Source: Gracilaria gracilis (lineage: Eukaryota; Rhodophyta; Florideophyceae; Gracilariales; Gracilariaceae). From it: DNA of 64,000 nucleotides. Positions 32,454-45,211 of the stretch are shown here, one piece after another. The translations under genes were made by a program, and so were the position numbers. The notes beneath the pieces are model-generated. The model saw only the letters and a program-made list of their open reading frames with translations. It was not told the DNA's origin and did not search any database. Position 1 is the first letter of the stretch. Each line of letters begins with the position of its first letter. Where the stretch lies: positions 186,001-250,000 of the forward strand of contig JARGSG010000046.1 in NCBI GenBank assembly GCA_030374805.1, written 5' to 3'.

Positions 32454-33200
32454 ATGTCTTCGTCTCAAAAAGAAATACGCCAGACATATAGAAAGATCGA
32501 ACTTGCTTCCGAGATACAATCTTCCGTGAAAAATGTGCTTGTTCCACGCGACGCCTCTGCCTTGATTTGGAAAGAATCCGCCTCAAACGGGGATCCGCAC
32601 ACCAGAGTACCAAAAATAGAGCATGTGCTTTCGAACCAGCCGCAAAACCTTGCTTCGTTACCTTGTAATCCCACAAGTGGGTCATTCCGAAAGACTAAAA
32701 GGCGGTTGTCAAGGAATAATCGTGTCAGAGAGAATGAGATAAACCGGCAACGATACAAAATTTCAAGAAAGAACGAATCTGCCCAGGAACGGCAACAACG
32801 GCTTGCCAAACGTAGGAAAAGATACGCAATGAAATTTGAGAGCAATGAAACAGATTGTTCGGAATCAGGTGGTTCAAGTATTTCAAGGAGTGTTTCGATG
32901 ACTTCGAGCTCGTCTTACACACCTTCTGTGGAGAGCAGTCCTTCCCAGTCATCTAGCAGTCAACGCAGTACCTCCGAGACCGGGTCTGAAATAGAATTGA
33001 CTTCTCAAGGGGAGAATGAGACGGCAGAGAAGGTATCAAATTATGTGTATGGGCTTCACGTTGACACGAAGCTACTGAAGTGCTTTTCACATTTCGTGGC
33101 TCCTGCCGAGGCACTTAATGATAATGCCGTAGTCTTCAAGATAGACGAGGTAACAAACAAAGCTTTTGTTCGCAATGGAGTGCAGCCAAGTACTCTTTGA
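32454..33200 (+). CDS. Basic, serine-rich protein of unknown function
   Basis: 248 residues from an ATG at 32454. The centre (about residues 80-125) is strongly basic and helical: RKTKRRLSRNNRVRENEINR followed by ISRKNESAQERQQRLAKRRK. R-x5-ER-x-x-RL-x-x-R patterns of this type occur at the N-terminus of some transposon proteins, such as Helitron-associated ones, and in bZIP-like basic regions. A long serine-rich stretch follows (SSISRSVSMTSSSSYTPSVE), then a short ordered C-terminus. No catalytic domain is present. A truncated transposon protein or a host gene is possible. I saw no intron or neighbour that decides it. Confidence 0.45.
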   Translation: MSSSQKEIRQTYRKIELASEIQSSVKNVLVPRDASALIWKESASNGDPHTRVPKIEHVLSNQPQNLASLPCNPTSGSFRKTKRRLSRNNRVRENEINRQRYKISRKNESAQERQQRLAKRRKRYAMKFESNETDCSESGGSSISRSVSMTSSSSYTPSVESSPSQSSSSQRSTSETGSEIELTSQGENETAEKVSNYVYGLHVDTKLLKCFSHFVAPAEALNDNAVVFKIDEVTNKAFVRNGVQPSTL

Positions 33201-36200
33201 ATGGTTTGTGGGTAGAGAACTGTACGTGATGAATCAAAACACCCGTTACATAGAATAAAAAACGCATCGACATCCTCAGCTAGAACGAAAACAACTGAAG
33301 CCTTGGACTGCAGGCTGGGACATTGCGATGCATTTGTGCGGAGTTTTTGCTCCCCCGTCATCATTACTGTGCAGAACAACAGAACCTTAAATTAATGGCA
33401 GCAAACAGCTGGCAGAGAATGTGGCTTGGCTATATCTAAAGACAGACAGTCCGAGTAGATAGTATGGAGTTGTTCACATCCACTACTCCGACAGGTGGAC
33501 GCAACACCTTTGAAACGATCGTACGCACTCAGTTCTTATCACAACTTCAGCCAAAGCCATGCCATGCGCACTTCACACCTCCCTTGAGTGGCACCATCTC
33601 CACGTCACATAGTCACTTTCAACACTTCAACCTCCGTCCGCGCGATTGTTTCACACCCAACTTCTTGTCTCCCATAGCGGCCCTTTTGCGCTTGCAACAG
33701 CTCTCCATAACATGCGACGCGGTTAGCGAAGAGTTCTGTGCTTCTTGATCACACTGCTTGCAACTGCGTCTCAATTTCGAAGGAGCATGGCTAAAGAACT
33801 GTCATTACGTTCGTTATCGTTTCCATTTGGCGAGTTTTCGATGAGATATCCCGCCACTGTCATTTTCACCATAATCAAAATCACGAATCCAGACCACGTC
33901 AACTGCGTCGCGTGCTTACTGTCTTGAGGCGTATAGCTCTGTGTCGCATGCTGTTCGATTTCCTCTACAGACTTCATTGCTATCTTCTTACTTTTTGGAG
34001 AGCGGTTCCTCATCGCATGCTTTCAAAACGCGCTTGGCTTCGTTGTTTAACGTGGTCATATTTCGATTGCACACTGCAGTCAGATGCCGTATTTTTCGTT
34101 CAGAGCGACGCAAAAACGCTTGGTTGCAACCGTGTTGTTGGCGCCGCTGGGAACGGGAAACCACGTGTAGAATAAGGCAATTTGTTGAGAGTGGTAAAAG
34201 AGATATTGGGCTCAACCCTGCATCTTGCCTCGCTTCTTTCGGTACCAGAAGAAAGTGATATTAACGCAAGCGAAATCATTACTTTCAGCAACGCCCTCAT
34301 TGTTGCTTGGTGCAGTGTGTTGACTCGATTCTTCACCCACGATAATATCCCTCACCAGTCCTTACACTCGCGCTTAAAAGACCTCTCTGTGCTTGCATCA
34401 TTCTTCAGAATCATGTTAAAGAAGAGGCTACGTATCTGCACGTCATATGCTATGATGCAGTCGTTGGCGTACGCGCATCTTCTCGGCCTGCATGCTATCA
34501 TGCGTTTGTCACCTTCAGCCTGGTCTTGGTAGGCGGAGTTGTTGTGCGGATGTCAGGGGGGAGAGGGTTTCAGGCGAAACGGCGATTAGTCACCTGTGTA
34601 CAAACTGGGATGTTGAGCCTGGTTGCCAGTGAGACGGTGGAGTCTCTGGCGCTACGGAGATGTGTCCGAAGACAGCCGCTGCCGCAGCGGCATCATAGTC
34701 GATGGAATTGCATTTTATTTGGGCAAAATCTCTTCACACGTGGATACAATGTGCCTATGCCGCGCCTTGTTATTGGGCTTTATTGATGCCTTTAGCAGTC
34801 ACGACGACGTCGCCGATGGAATATGGCCTCCGGTAAGTAATGAGATCTCATCATCAGCTGGCCTCATTGTCAATGCTCACTTCGTACGAAACTGTTCTCT
34901 TTGTTCTGCTCTGGATTCTCCTATGCCAGTCTTCGCCGTTGGAGATTCAGCTTCACCAAGTGTAGATTTCTTCAGGAGTTTCCCTTCATGATTCAAGTGC
35001 TTGGATCTTGCGTCAGCACGTCGACTCCAACTAGATGTACAGGAGATTCACTTCTTGCACAGCATAACAGCATTATGCAATGCGACGCAAGTCGTCGAGT
35101 CTTCTCCCATGAATGTTCTTGCTTGATTCTACGCAGAACTACATCAGCCTGTTACTTTTGCCGTTGCTTTTTCATTCTACTGGATTGCATTCCGTGGTAT
35201 GTTCTTCAATTTAGACAATTCTTCCCTTGGTGGCAAGATCTTCAATCTTTCCACAAAAGCGTTTGTGGGGGTGAGGTTTTAATGGTCCACATGTCCACAA
35301 AATGCGAAAGAAATGCTTTTGACTGGGTCACTCTCAGTTCTGTAACATTTACATTAGAGTGCCAATTTCATGGATCCAGATCACAGCAGCATCGAAAATG
35401 GTGAACGAAGGTTTCTAGCGTAGCTATCTAACATATATCTGTACTGAGTTGTTTACTGTTTCATGCCCCGTTAGTCGCAAATCATATTGCTAATTGGAAC
35501 CTATATGATGCAAAATATGGACGTTGTGTTGTTACAATGCTCTCCATTCTTATCATGAAGGATCTTATGGACATGATTAATGCTAGAGAAGCTGTCTTTG
35601 TTCCAAATCAATTGTAACGCTCAAATTTGTGTGTTGGTAATAGAAGATGCTAGAGGTGCTTTTGGTATTTACCACGGATCTGGTTCCTGTTCAGACCTCA
35701 TCTTTTCTGTTGCTCTTGTTCATCATGGATGTACAATCCCATGTAAGAAACCGCGGTATGAGCACAGCTCACGAATTCAGCGGCAGAAAACAAACAGTCT
35801 CGTCGAGCAGATCGACGAGTGGACCTTCCTTTCATGTGTGTGGGCACATACGAGCGTGCACGCACAAACGGCATCATAACGTTTGCAACATTCCACTCTC
35901 TATGCCGCCCGGACAGCGTCACTTCCCGTTCGAACGGTCAACAATACATTCATGCCAACTGCAAATCATTAGTTCGTTCTTTTACAGTGGCGATCACGTA
36001 ATTGGCATTGGGAAACACGACAACGTCGGCTCGGTCACCAGCATAAGCACGATACGTTACAAACTGTCTAGTATATGTGCACATCACTCAGTGTGCAGAC
36101 CGGAAAACGGTCCTTTGAAATGCCCTCTAATACTGCAATGATTTTAGTACCAAACGTGGGGTACAGTAATATGCTGGGTCTTTTCGTATGTTTGCGTAGG

Positions 36201-36767
36201 TCCCTCCCCTTCTAAGAGTGAGCTTGGTCTCCAAGGTTATTGCGTCGTGAGGTGTGCACGCGTCCAGCAATGAACGCGTGTGCACAAGAGGCGCTGCTGC
36301 GTTGCCGTACACGGGTGGATATCGGTGTACGTACTGGTGTGCGCGATCATCCTGAATGTTTACTTGCAAGGGTAATCAAAAAGTTTGGCTTCGAAACTAC
36401 CCTCCCATATGAGGCCAGAAAGGGGAATTCCTCCTTTGGCCTGTATCTCGACAACGAGCGCGTTTGAGAGGCCTAAAATGCCCGATTTCGGGTGCACGCG
36501 ACATCAAAACACTTAGAATTTTTTGAGGTGGTGCGCATCTGTCCTTAGAGGTATTACTGTGGACCAATTCGGGTACCTACTGGGCTTGTACCACGAGGGT
36601 GTGCACTGTGCACACCAGTGTGGTAAATGCCGAGTGCGCAGGGCCGCGTTGCTACACGGGGCAGGTAGCGCCGTGTTGTACATCGCACTAATTATCACGT
36701 GCCATGGTGAAGCCAAGCGCGTGCGCAGCGAGTGGCTTTAAACGAGTTATTTTGATCCCTGTCGGAT
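33201..36767. other. 3.6-kb region without a recognisable gene
   Basis: Several frames of 60-170 codons occur (for example 34901-35404 and 35647-36141), but none has a known motif, a homologous partner in this window or a plausible domain. A 19-bp palindrome (GGTGTGCAC T GTGCACACC) lies at 36598-36616. The region may be old, unrecognisable transposon sequence or regulatory and untranslated sequence. Confidence 0.5.
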
Positions 36768-39700
36768 TACTTGTTTTTCCTGGTTTGGAGCCTAGCGACG
36801 AAGTTGTGAGGGATACTAGTACAAGTTTCCAATGTATCCTGTGAAGGTTGGAAGCCTTACCATCGTACCTTGGCCATTGGTTTCCCGTCCGGTGATATGG
36901 GCTCTTCCACGACTTTGTCGATTACCCACTCGCGGGTTTACTCATTTGCTAAGTAGTTATGGCGGGTTTGCGTCGTCATTTGCGGCGCCGCCTCCGGCGT
37001 TACTTTCATCCTAAGCGGACGAAGTTGGGTCTGCCGAGACCGGCTTGTCGTGTGGTAGAGGTAGTTTCCCGGGGAAAATGAGATTTGGTGGCAGCAGAGG
37101 AGTGCCGCGCGCCCGGAATTGAAGTGGGTAGGGTGGGATTTTTTGCCTGTTCATCCATAGTGGTAGTGCAATCCCTTGAGGCTTTTGTGACACGGTCGAT
37201 TGAGACGGTGCCATGTAGATTATCGCGCAGGATAGTGACGGCGCCCTTGGTTTCTTTCACGAGCCTAAAGAAACAAGTAGTACATGGGAGGGGGTTTCCG
37301 TGCGATGCCTTCGTCTTCTGCTGTCTCGGTGGTTTTCCGTAGTGGGCGGTCGAGGAAAACATAAACCCCTGGGGAAAACGTATGCAGAGCACTTACACGC
37401 CAATCGAAATTGGCCTTGTATCGCTTCTTAGTGGCGTCCATGTCGGTTTATGCTTTGGAGAGAAGGAACCGATTTCGGTTACGTGCCAAGTGCTTCACGG
37501 TGGCCTTATTCGGTTTGCCAGGTCCAGTATTGGGGATTGAAGTCGTAGATGCATCTACGACGATCCCCCGTGGGTGGCGTGTCAGCACCAAGTAGAATGG
37601 TGTCGTACCCGTTGTTCGATGGACTTGGGAATTATAGGCGTATACCAGGGCCTGGACGAAACCTTCCCAGTCTTGCTGATGCTCATACACGTAATGTCGG
37701 AGTCTTCACACGATGGTGCGTTTAAATCATTCTGCATGTCCGTTGGTATGGGAATAAGATGCCGTTTTCATGAGATGACGTACGCCTAGATTCCCCCACA
37801 GAGGGCTTCAAAGAATTTTGCCACGAATTGGTATCCGTTATCGGTGAGAAGGAACTGACGAGCCCCGTAAGGGAAATCCAGTTTTCCAAGAAGGCGAGGG
37901 CTACATTCGCTGCTTTCGTGGCCCGTAGGGGAATGGCTCGTGTCAACTTAGTGAAACAGTCAGTGATGACCAAAATGAAGCGATTTCCATGTGTGGTTTT
38001 CGACAATGGACCTAAGATGTCCATCTCTACAGATTCCAAGGAACCCGCTACGGGAAATAGCTTCAGAAACTTCTGATGCTTATAAAGCGTTCCCCTGGTG
38101 GCAGCTCATGGGCGGCAGTCTTTGACTGTCTGGTACGCGTAATTAGCCATGAACGGCCAATAGAAATCTCTACGGAGTGTAGCGTACATCATTTTCCCAC
38201 TCGGGTGCCCCGCCAAATGTGGGTAGTGTGAGAGATATAGGACACGGTCCCGTAGGGTTTGTGGAACCAGCCGCTGTGTGGCGCCATCGAGCGGCGATGT
38301 TCTCGACATGAAGCCCTGATGTTCACACCCGAACCGGGGTTTTGGTTTGCCTGCTGTCTCAGCGGCGTTCTTGCACCATGAGCCCTTCTTCCGCTCGGCA
38401 AGAAATTCTCTGGTGGGGATAGGGATCATTTCGGTTTGCTCCGTTGCGACGGCCAGTACTGCGTCCCTCTCGGGATTTTCTTCGTAATCTTTTGAGTCTT
38501 TCAAATGAAGTAGAACGTTTTCTTAGTGACTGTGGCCGTAAATCACTCGCAATTCCCTTCGGGTGCCACTGCAAAGCACGGAATGTCCTCCTCCAGATGT
38601 ATGTCATCCATTCCCTCAGTGGACATGTGCGACAGGGCGTCGGAAGTCTGGTTTTTTATTCCAGCGCGGTGCACGACATCGAATTCGAACTCCGAGGGTC
38701 GTAGTCGCAACCTGTCAGGCCTGCCGGAACAGTCTGCTAGGTTTAGGATACAAAGTGAGGAGTGATAGTCTGTGCTTACGGTGAACCTTTTACCCCCCAA
38801 ATGTGGTCTAAGCAAGGTCATCGTCCATACGACTGCGAGACATTCTTCATCCGTCGCCGTGTAGGTCTTTTCTGGTCGGGACAATGAACGACTCCAATTC
38901 CCTACGGGTTTGTACTCCTTCCCGTCGGGCTGCACTTGGGGTAGTATACATCCGACCTGAATGTCACACCTGTCCGTATCCAGCATTTACGGACGACTCG
39001 GAACGGGAAGCGCCAAAATAGGGGGGGAGATCAATCGATCTCGTAGATCCTGAAAGGCTTGGTATTACTCGTCGTTTTGAATTCAAAAATGTTTTAGCTG
39101 CCACTTCTCGAGCTTGCGATTCAGCGAAGCTGCAATTCTGGCAAATTTGGGGACAAAATGGCGCAGTACGTTACATAAATCTATAAAAGATCTGAGTTCC
39201 GTTCGGGTTGTCCTCGGTTTGGCCTGCCGAATCGCATCGCATTTTCGCTGGTAAAACTACAGTTGCCCGTGTCGAACTACGTGCCCGGGGTAATCTATGG
39301 GGGCCTGAAAGAGGAAGCATTTCTTCCGCTTCAGGGTGATTCCCGCGTCCCGTAGAAGAGTCAGGACGTTACGAAAGTGGCGGAAATGCTTTTCTACCGA
39401 CCGAGAGTAGATGATGACGTCATCTAGGTACACCAAGGCGATTGCTATTTAAGTCTATTGATGATGATGTCCAAAGCGCTCTGGAAGGTGGCGGGGGCGT
39501 ACATTAACCCGAAGGGCATGCGTTTAAACCTTTAGAGACCCATGGGAGAAGTAAATGTCGTCCTGTCGAAGTTTTTCTCTGCGATCTTGACTTTCCAATG
39601 CCCACAATTAGCGTCAAGGGTGGTAAAGATCGTGGCCTCGCCGAGAGGGTCTATATATTTGTCCATACGTGGTATCGGGTATGCGTTCTTTGGAGTTAAA

Positions 39701-40200
39701 GAATTTTGTCGCCGGTAGGCAATGCAGAAACCCGAACTGGCGTCCTTTTTTGGGCCAACGACGACTTGGCTTGCCCATTTAGCCTTAGAAGGTTCAATAA
39801 CTCGGGAATCCAGGCAGAATGCGTTGGACTTTGAGGTCTTTCATTTCTCTGGCTTTATGAACGGCCTTGTAGGGAACTTGTCAAACTGGTTTAGCGCCTG
39901 GTTCAAGCGTAATCTTGTGAAGGGCAGCATTTATCGGACACAGGCTGCCAGACCACATGTTCTTGAGTTCGTGTAACAGGTTCAAGATTCGATCTCGGTA
40001 AGGGCTGAAATCTTCACCAATGTTGATCGTCTCTCGCCAATCCGTTTCCAGATTATCGTTTCCCTGTAACGGGAGCCATCTTCGGGTTTATTAACTTCCT
40101 TTCTGTCTTTAGGATCGAGCTCCCCAAACTCGTCGCGTAGGACAGTGAGAGCACGTGGGGCGGGTATAGCGAGGCCTATGACCATGTTTTTGGGAATGCA
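36768..40200 (-). mobile_element. Heavily decayed chromodomain Ty3/gypsy element
   Basis: Minus-strand gypsy pol in many pieces: RT region (about 39100-39960), RNase H (about 38560-38990, with TYTATDEECLAVVW and DALSHMS) and integrase (about 37450-38290, with HYPHLAGHPSGK, VEMDILGPL and AYNSQVHRTTGTTPF). An integrase tail (LRDNLHGTVSIDRV, near 37200) and a chromodomain (about 36768-36922, with EWVIDKVVEEPISPDGKPM and GFQPSQDTLE) complete it. It is related to the element at 54650-64000 but clearly older, with well over ten breaks. No LTRs were recognised. The gag side fades out near 40200. Confidence 0.85.
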
Positions 40201-42164
40201 AACTTTTCTGTGTGAAAAGTTGTTACCCAAAATCCAAAAGGGAGGTAGGAGGATAGATAGGACGATAGATACAGGTAAAGGTAAATTGGAGCGGTAATGG
40301 CGGGAGTGCCAACTAACTCGATTATCCCGCGATGTGGATGTCCATATTCTGTATATGGATAGGTCTACTATGCATGTATATAGAAAATCAAACTGCACGC
40401 GGGTGGAAAACTGTGCCTCTTCTCCTAACGCGTCAAACTAGACAGTGTGGAAAAGTGGCCAGTAAATCCTGCGCCTTCCAACTGTGCGAACAAAATAATT
40501 TTCTGCAAATTCTGGAGTAGGAGATATCTTTTCCGAAGCTTTAATAAGGCGAGCACAGCCAAAATCTGGACGAACATAGGCAAAAACTAGCACTTTGCAA
40601 GACACAGACGAAGTCGCCAGAAAAACACCCTGACCCACTGAGAAGCCTGTAGATCGCTCCCACGAAGCTCCTTTGGCAGAGCCGGTAACGGATCATAAAG
40701 TCAAATTCGCCATTCAAGAACGCATGTGCCAACCGTCACGATAGTGCACGCAAGCTGACATGCGCCTTGGAATTGAAACCACCTTCCCGGTAACCGTCTT
40801 CAACGAAATGAAGAGATCGTTCACGCAAGCGCACTGAGCACTCTCCAGTATATGCGGATGTAAGCCATTCTAAACTATTGTCAAAAGCTCTATTGGCTCA
40901 CCACAGTGTAGTACAGTGGGCTCGAGTGGGCGCGTACAACATCCGATTGGCGGTTCACGTACAAAGGGGTAGTGCACTGTGGGCCGGTGCAGTGGCACCG
41001 CCACGTGTATGATTTGGTGACCGAGTGCCGGACGGAATTGTGGGGCGTACAAGTTGGACACGTGTGCAAGTTGTGTGGTGCCGGACTGTGGCATAGTAAG
41101 AGGACCGATCGTACAGTTGTCAGTAGGGGGCCCAGACCCATTATGTCGACGATCCAGCGTTCCCTTGTAGTGTAGCCCTCGCAGTAGCGATTTGACTTTA
41201 GCAGGAGCTCACGAAAGAGACGATGAAATACTTCAAGAAGAGAAGAGATGGAACCCTTGGAAGGGAACATGAAGCACTCGAGAAGGGGATAAGAAAGAAA
41301 TAAAAAAGCCTCAAGAAGCAAAGAAGAAGATTTGGTTTCGATAATCATATTTCTTAGTCTACTGGATAAGGCCTTATGTAAGAAGATCTGTATTGTATCC
41401 ATGATATCGACTACAAATCCCGAGCTTGATTGTGTCTCATCCCGTGAAGTTACGAGAACGGATCGCAGTCACCATAAGAACCATGAGACTTACCAGTCAT
41501 CAGCTGCATCACGAGGACTTCCCGAATTTGCGCAATGTTACTGGCAGTTCCCTTACCTATGCACGACGCTTGCGAAAGAAATTCGGTGCTGATCACCGCA
41601 CAGTTGATACCGGAAACACCCGTTCATGAAAACGATACAGTCTGAGGAGCTCGTTAGGCACTTGCACTTGCGCTACATATATAAGACCCCACCGCCTGTG
41701 GCGTCTTTTTCGTGACTTCACTCGGACTCATAGATTTCATGGGTCTGAGCCTGTTGTATGATTATCCCGTAGCGGACGGCACCGGAAATGGGAGCGCTAC
41801 TGGAATGAACAGGAGTAAACGCGCAGAGAACCGGAGCAGAACAATCAGCGTGACCGCTACCATCGGTTTGGAGAAGGCCCCAGCCACCACTGGTGAGACC
41901 GACTCAAGTCGCCGGTGGATTAATCGGCTCGAATTCGTCGGTTTGCTTCTCCTCGTCTTGCGGATGGTCAGGCACCATGAGATATCGGCCCTCGGATGGA
42001 TGAAAGCAACCATCGGTGTTGATTCATCCCCTCCAATGACTCGGTGGCACTATACAGAGAGCGGTGGCTTGCACTTCAATAATGAAGGATTGCTATCACC
42101 GACTGTAGAAGAAATAATCGCCCGCTAACGATGCTCGGCGACCCGGAGACCGTTCGGAAGAAGT
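40201..42164. other. Mostly unrecognised sequence
   Basis: No gene with a known domain. A plus-strand frame at 41426-41629 (VKLRERIAVTIRTMRLTSHQ, then SLTYARRLRKKFG) looks protein-like but is unidentified. The end of the decayed gypsy copy and the 3' side of the antisense-ORF fossil border this stretch. Confidence 0.4.
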
Positions 42165-43115
42165 GTTCTTACTGTTACGACGACTATATGGAATGGATAT
42201 CGTATTCCAGTCGACCTATTTAATTGCTTTCGAGAAGAAGAGTGCCTCCTGCTAGTTCCCATAACCTCCGAAGACAAGGAGAGGCCAGAATCAAGGATTC
42301 GGGAATGAACCAGTTCGGGAAGGAACCACAGTTGATAGCGGTCGTTAGCCTCAAAAAGAAGATACGACGCAGAGCGGGCAACCCGGACACGGATTATTAC
42401 AGATTCTGCTACCAAAGTAGGTGATTCCAGGCGGAAGATAGATTTAACAACACCTGCAAGCCTCATAGAAGGACCAAAATCTTGGGTAGAGAGATGTAAA
42501 GACCACGCATGCACTGCGGTCAAATTCGCTGCGGCTCCATGTTCTGATTTGGGACCATGCAAGCGATTCGGGATCGTGCACGACGCTAAAGTTTGATCAT
42601 CTGCAGAAATATTGACCAGGGAAATAGAGAAGGATACCGGAACTCAGTTCTCAAGAGAAAACGTACCCAGCACAAGTAATCTTGTTGGACACGTACTTGG
42701 CCATCTTGTTAAGGGATGCGGGGCACAAGTTATGCCAACCAGTCTCCATATCCAATCTTTTCTTGCGTGTGCAAGAAGACCATATCGCAATAACCGAATA
42801 TTCGGACGGCGTTCGTTATAGCCGCTGATATACGAGTCGCACCATCTCTACTTGAGACAGGGCAATACTGTGGCCGCATTGGCGGATCAACACGTGCGTA
42901 TGCACGGGAACACGGTTCCTCCAGTCGAAGGTCATCGTCACCCAAATGAGAAGATCTTCATGGAGAATCCCGTTGCCGTCGGCATACTTGTCGATAAGGC
43001 CTTCATTTTGCAGCAGAGTACGATGATACCCCGGAGCTTTCCGGTACATAGCAAGCTCTGCAAGTGGATCGATAACGACCAACTCGTGGTAAGACGGCCG
43101 AGTGGCTACCACAGG
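42165..43115 (-). pseudogene. Decayed isolated copy of the gypsy antisense-ORF family
   Basis: Minus strand from 43112 reads RPSYHELVVIDPLAELAMYR, NEGLIDKYADGNGILHEDL and TFDWRNRVPVHTHVLI. These align in order with WPSYDELVGLNP, NEELIVSYADGTDRLPGDL and SWDWRRRVAVPPHTIL of the copy at 20617-22575. Lower down (42290-42430), SASYLLFEANDRYQLW aligns with AAYLLWEVYDQYRLW. Several breaks separate the pieces. No pol sequence in the expected orientation lies beside it, so it is probably a remnant of a third, otherwise lost element. Confidence 0.75.
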
Positions 43116-43970
43116 CCTTGTCGTTGTAGCTATACGCCCTTCGACGAGGGACCCATCATTGGTGAGGTTTGGTTCGAAGCCTTGTCTGAAAATAACGGTC
43201 CCGTCTGGAAACTGGTGAAATACCCCTGATTGAGAGAATTTATAAACGGATATGGATTCGGCATCGCAAGATCGCGGAGAAAAACATTGTGCGATTAAGG
43301 TGCACTCGGTACGAGAGAAGAACCTTCTAGAGAATACGAGTTAGTCTTAACAAGGTTGTGCGCTGTTACTTCTAATTCGAAAAAAAGTCCCGTTCATGGC
43401 GGCGCTCTTCTATGTTGCTGGCGTCTCGCCATTGACGTCGCTCAAAGCGCGCTCACGCCACAGGACGAAGACAATCTAGAGAACCACCCTTCGCGGTAGT
43501 TAGCCGTCTTCGCGAGCCAAATTGCCTCATTAGTAACAGTAGGACTAGTCACTTCATATGAAGAAGTATTGGACCCGTCGTACAGTTTGGAGGCATCCAA
43601 ATTGGACTTGGCACCTCTTGCCGGTAGAGTATGGATAGTACAATACAGTAGACCTACGTAATTACAACTGATTTTTCTCGCACAATACTGGTCTTCTATC
43701 AATACGCATAGTTTTGAATTGCGCATCATAAGAAATATTTCAAACACACGGACGTGAATTTAGGTTTACTACATATCTCAATTCAGTTTCCTAACATACA
43801 AAGTTTGCTCTTATACAGTGCCAGCAGTCATCTCTCATTGTAAAGAAAATTGTAGAAGACTACAGTTTTAGTAGATTTCTATCGCTTTAGTAAAAAAGTA
43901 CTCCCGACGACCTTTTACAGCCCCGAGAGTACCGATTTGTTGTTTGTGAGCACCCTTTGCTTCCTTCATT
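43116..43970. other. No gene supported
   Basis: Short frames only. The last part must include the upstream region and probably one terminus of the DDE transposon at 43971, but no inverted repeat pair was found. Confidence 0.4.
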
Positions 43971-45211
43971 ATGAATTTCCAACATGCTAAATCTGCGCTG
44001 GCATACATTGATGAAGTACAAGACGCCGACAAGCAAGCCTTAGAGAAGTATGCAGGAGACAACTACAGTGACTCAGATGAAGAGGAAGTGAGTTCGCAAC
44101 CCCTATTTGATTCTTTCTTTAAAGTCGGGGGCGATGAGGCTATAATTAAGATGACCAACTTTAATCGAAACGAACTTACTGAGCTCTACACACGAATGAA
44201 GAATTCTATATATGTGGAATGGGAAGAAGGTCGGGGTTGGAAGTCACAATTTTCTGGGTTTGATATCCTCTTCATGACACTCACAGCATGCAAAGTTGGT
44301 GGGACTTGGGATTCAATCGCTAGAATATTTGGGATAAAGGTGAATACGTTTCAGAAAGCAGTGCTGAACTTTGTTAACAGTCTTGACATGGACTTTTACG
44401 TGGACTTCGTGGTCCACTACGAAGAAAGCTTTACCGTATCATACTTGAATTCGAAAGGCAAACGGTTTGCTAATTTTCCGCATGCCCGTTACTGTACGGA
44501 TGTTGTGTTCATTGACGGTAATCGACCGGCTGGTTCTATGACGGACGTGAAGAGCTACTACAGTGGCAAGCACAAGTTATACGGCCTAAAGTCTGAGGTC
44601 TCTGTATTACCATGTGGTGTTGCAATCAATTGCACAGTCCCCACGCCTGCTTCTGCTGCTGATAGTTCCATCTTCAGACAAAACCTATCGTTTCATAATA
44701 GGGCATTGGAAAAGAACGAAGCTGAAAAGGAAATTCCCGATGATGGTAGCTTGAAAGAGAAGTATCCAGACTTGTGCGCCTGTCTTATGGACAAAGGATA
44801 CACAGGAATGGATGCATATTTGCGCTGTATATTTCCGAAGAAGAATCCGAAGAAAGGGATTTTATCTTTTGCCGACAAGCGTCGGAACAAGGCTATCAGT
44901 CACGATCGAATTTTAGTCGAGAACTACTTTGGACGTCTACAACAATGTTGGAAAATATTTTGAGATAAATGGAGGTAAGACAGGTCTAATTGCAGGATGT
45001 TCTTTAGGTTTTGTCTGGCTGTGACAAACTTTCATGTATAAAGAACCCACTGAGAATGGATGACGCTGTGTATTTTCGGAAGAATAAGAGTAGACTCTAC
45101 GATTTAGGTGAAACTACAGAGAAGCGGCATCGAGAAAGGAAAGAGAGAGAATATGCGAAAAAAGGCACGCAAAATTGGATACAGCAGCAGCAATCCGTTG
45201 GTGAACAGTAA
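43971..45211 (+). pseudogene. Second DDE_Tnp_4 transposase (PIF/Harbinger-like superfamily)
   Basis: An ATG-started frame with an acidic N-terminus (SDSDEEE) and a helical DNA-binding part (GWKSQFSGFDILFMTLTACK, WDSIARIFGIK). The DDE core follows: RYCTDVVFIDGNRPAGSM (first D), YYSGKHKLYGLKSEVSVLPCG, SAADSSIFRQ (second D) and RILVENYFGRLQQCWKIF (E). A close type is common in oomycetes. A TGA at 44961-44963 follows KIF. Beyond it a 33-nt GT-AG candidate intron (44975-45007) joins DKWR to FCLAVTNFHV, the expected next motif. After one frameshift near 45045, NPLRMDDAVYFRKNKSRLYD and a basic tail complete the protein. The decay is therefore light. It is less than 25% similar by eye to the 3594-4397 transposase, so the two are separate families. 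Confidence 0.85.
44975..45007 (+). other. Candidate 33-nt GT-AG intron in the second DDE transposase
   Basis: It begins GTAAGA, contains GTCTAAT and ends TTCTTTAG. Its removal joins AAATGGAG to GTTTTGTCTGGC, giving W-R-F-C-L-A-V-T-N-F-H-V, which fits the family C-terminal A-x-TN-FH motif. Confidence 0.55.

Noticed and set aside
25900-33450. CACTA-type terminal inverted repeats around the Tnp2-type genes
   Set aside because: No pair of CACTA/TAGTG ends with matching inner sequence could be found by eye, so the element limits are left open.
36240-36716. Small plus-strand genes at 36240-36467 and 36523-36716
   Set aside because: They show no domain, conserved partner or coding-like composition. 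The frames overlap equally long ones on the other strand.
27872-45211. A reassigned TGA codon, because several transposon frames continue through TGA
   Set aside because: The secreted-protein gene at 1286 ends cleanly with TGA, and the Mutator transposase is broken by TAG instead. Simple C-to-T decay explains all cases.
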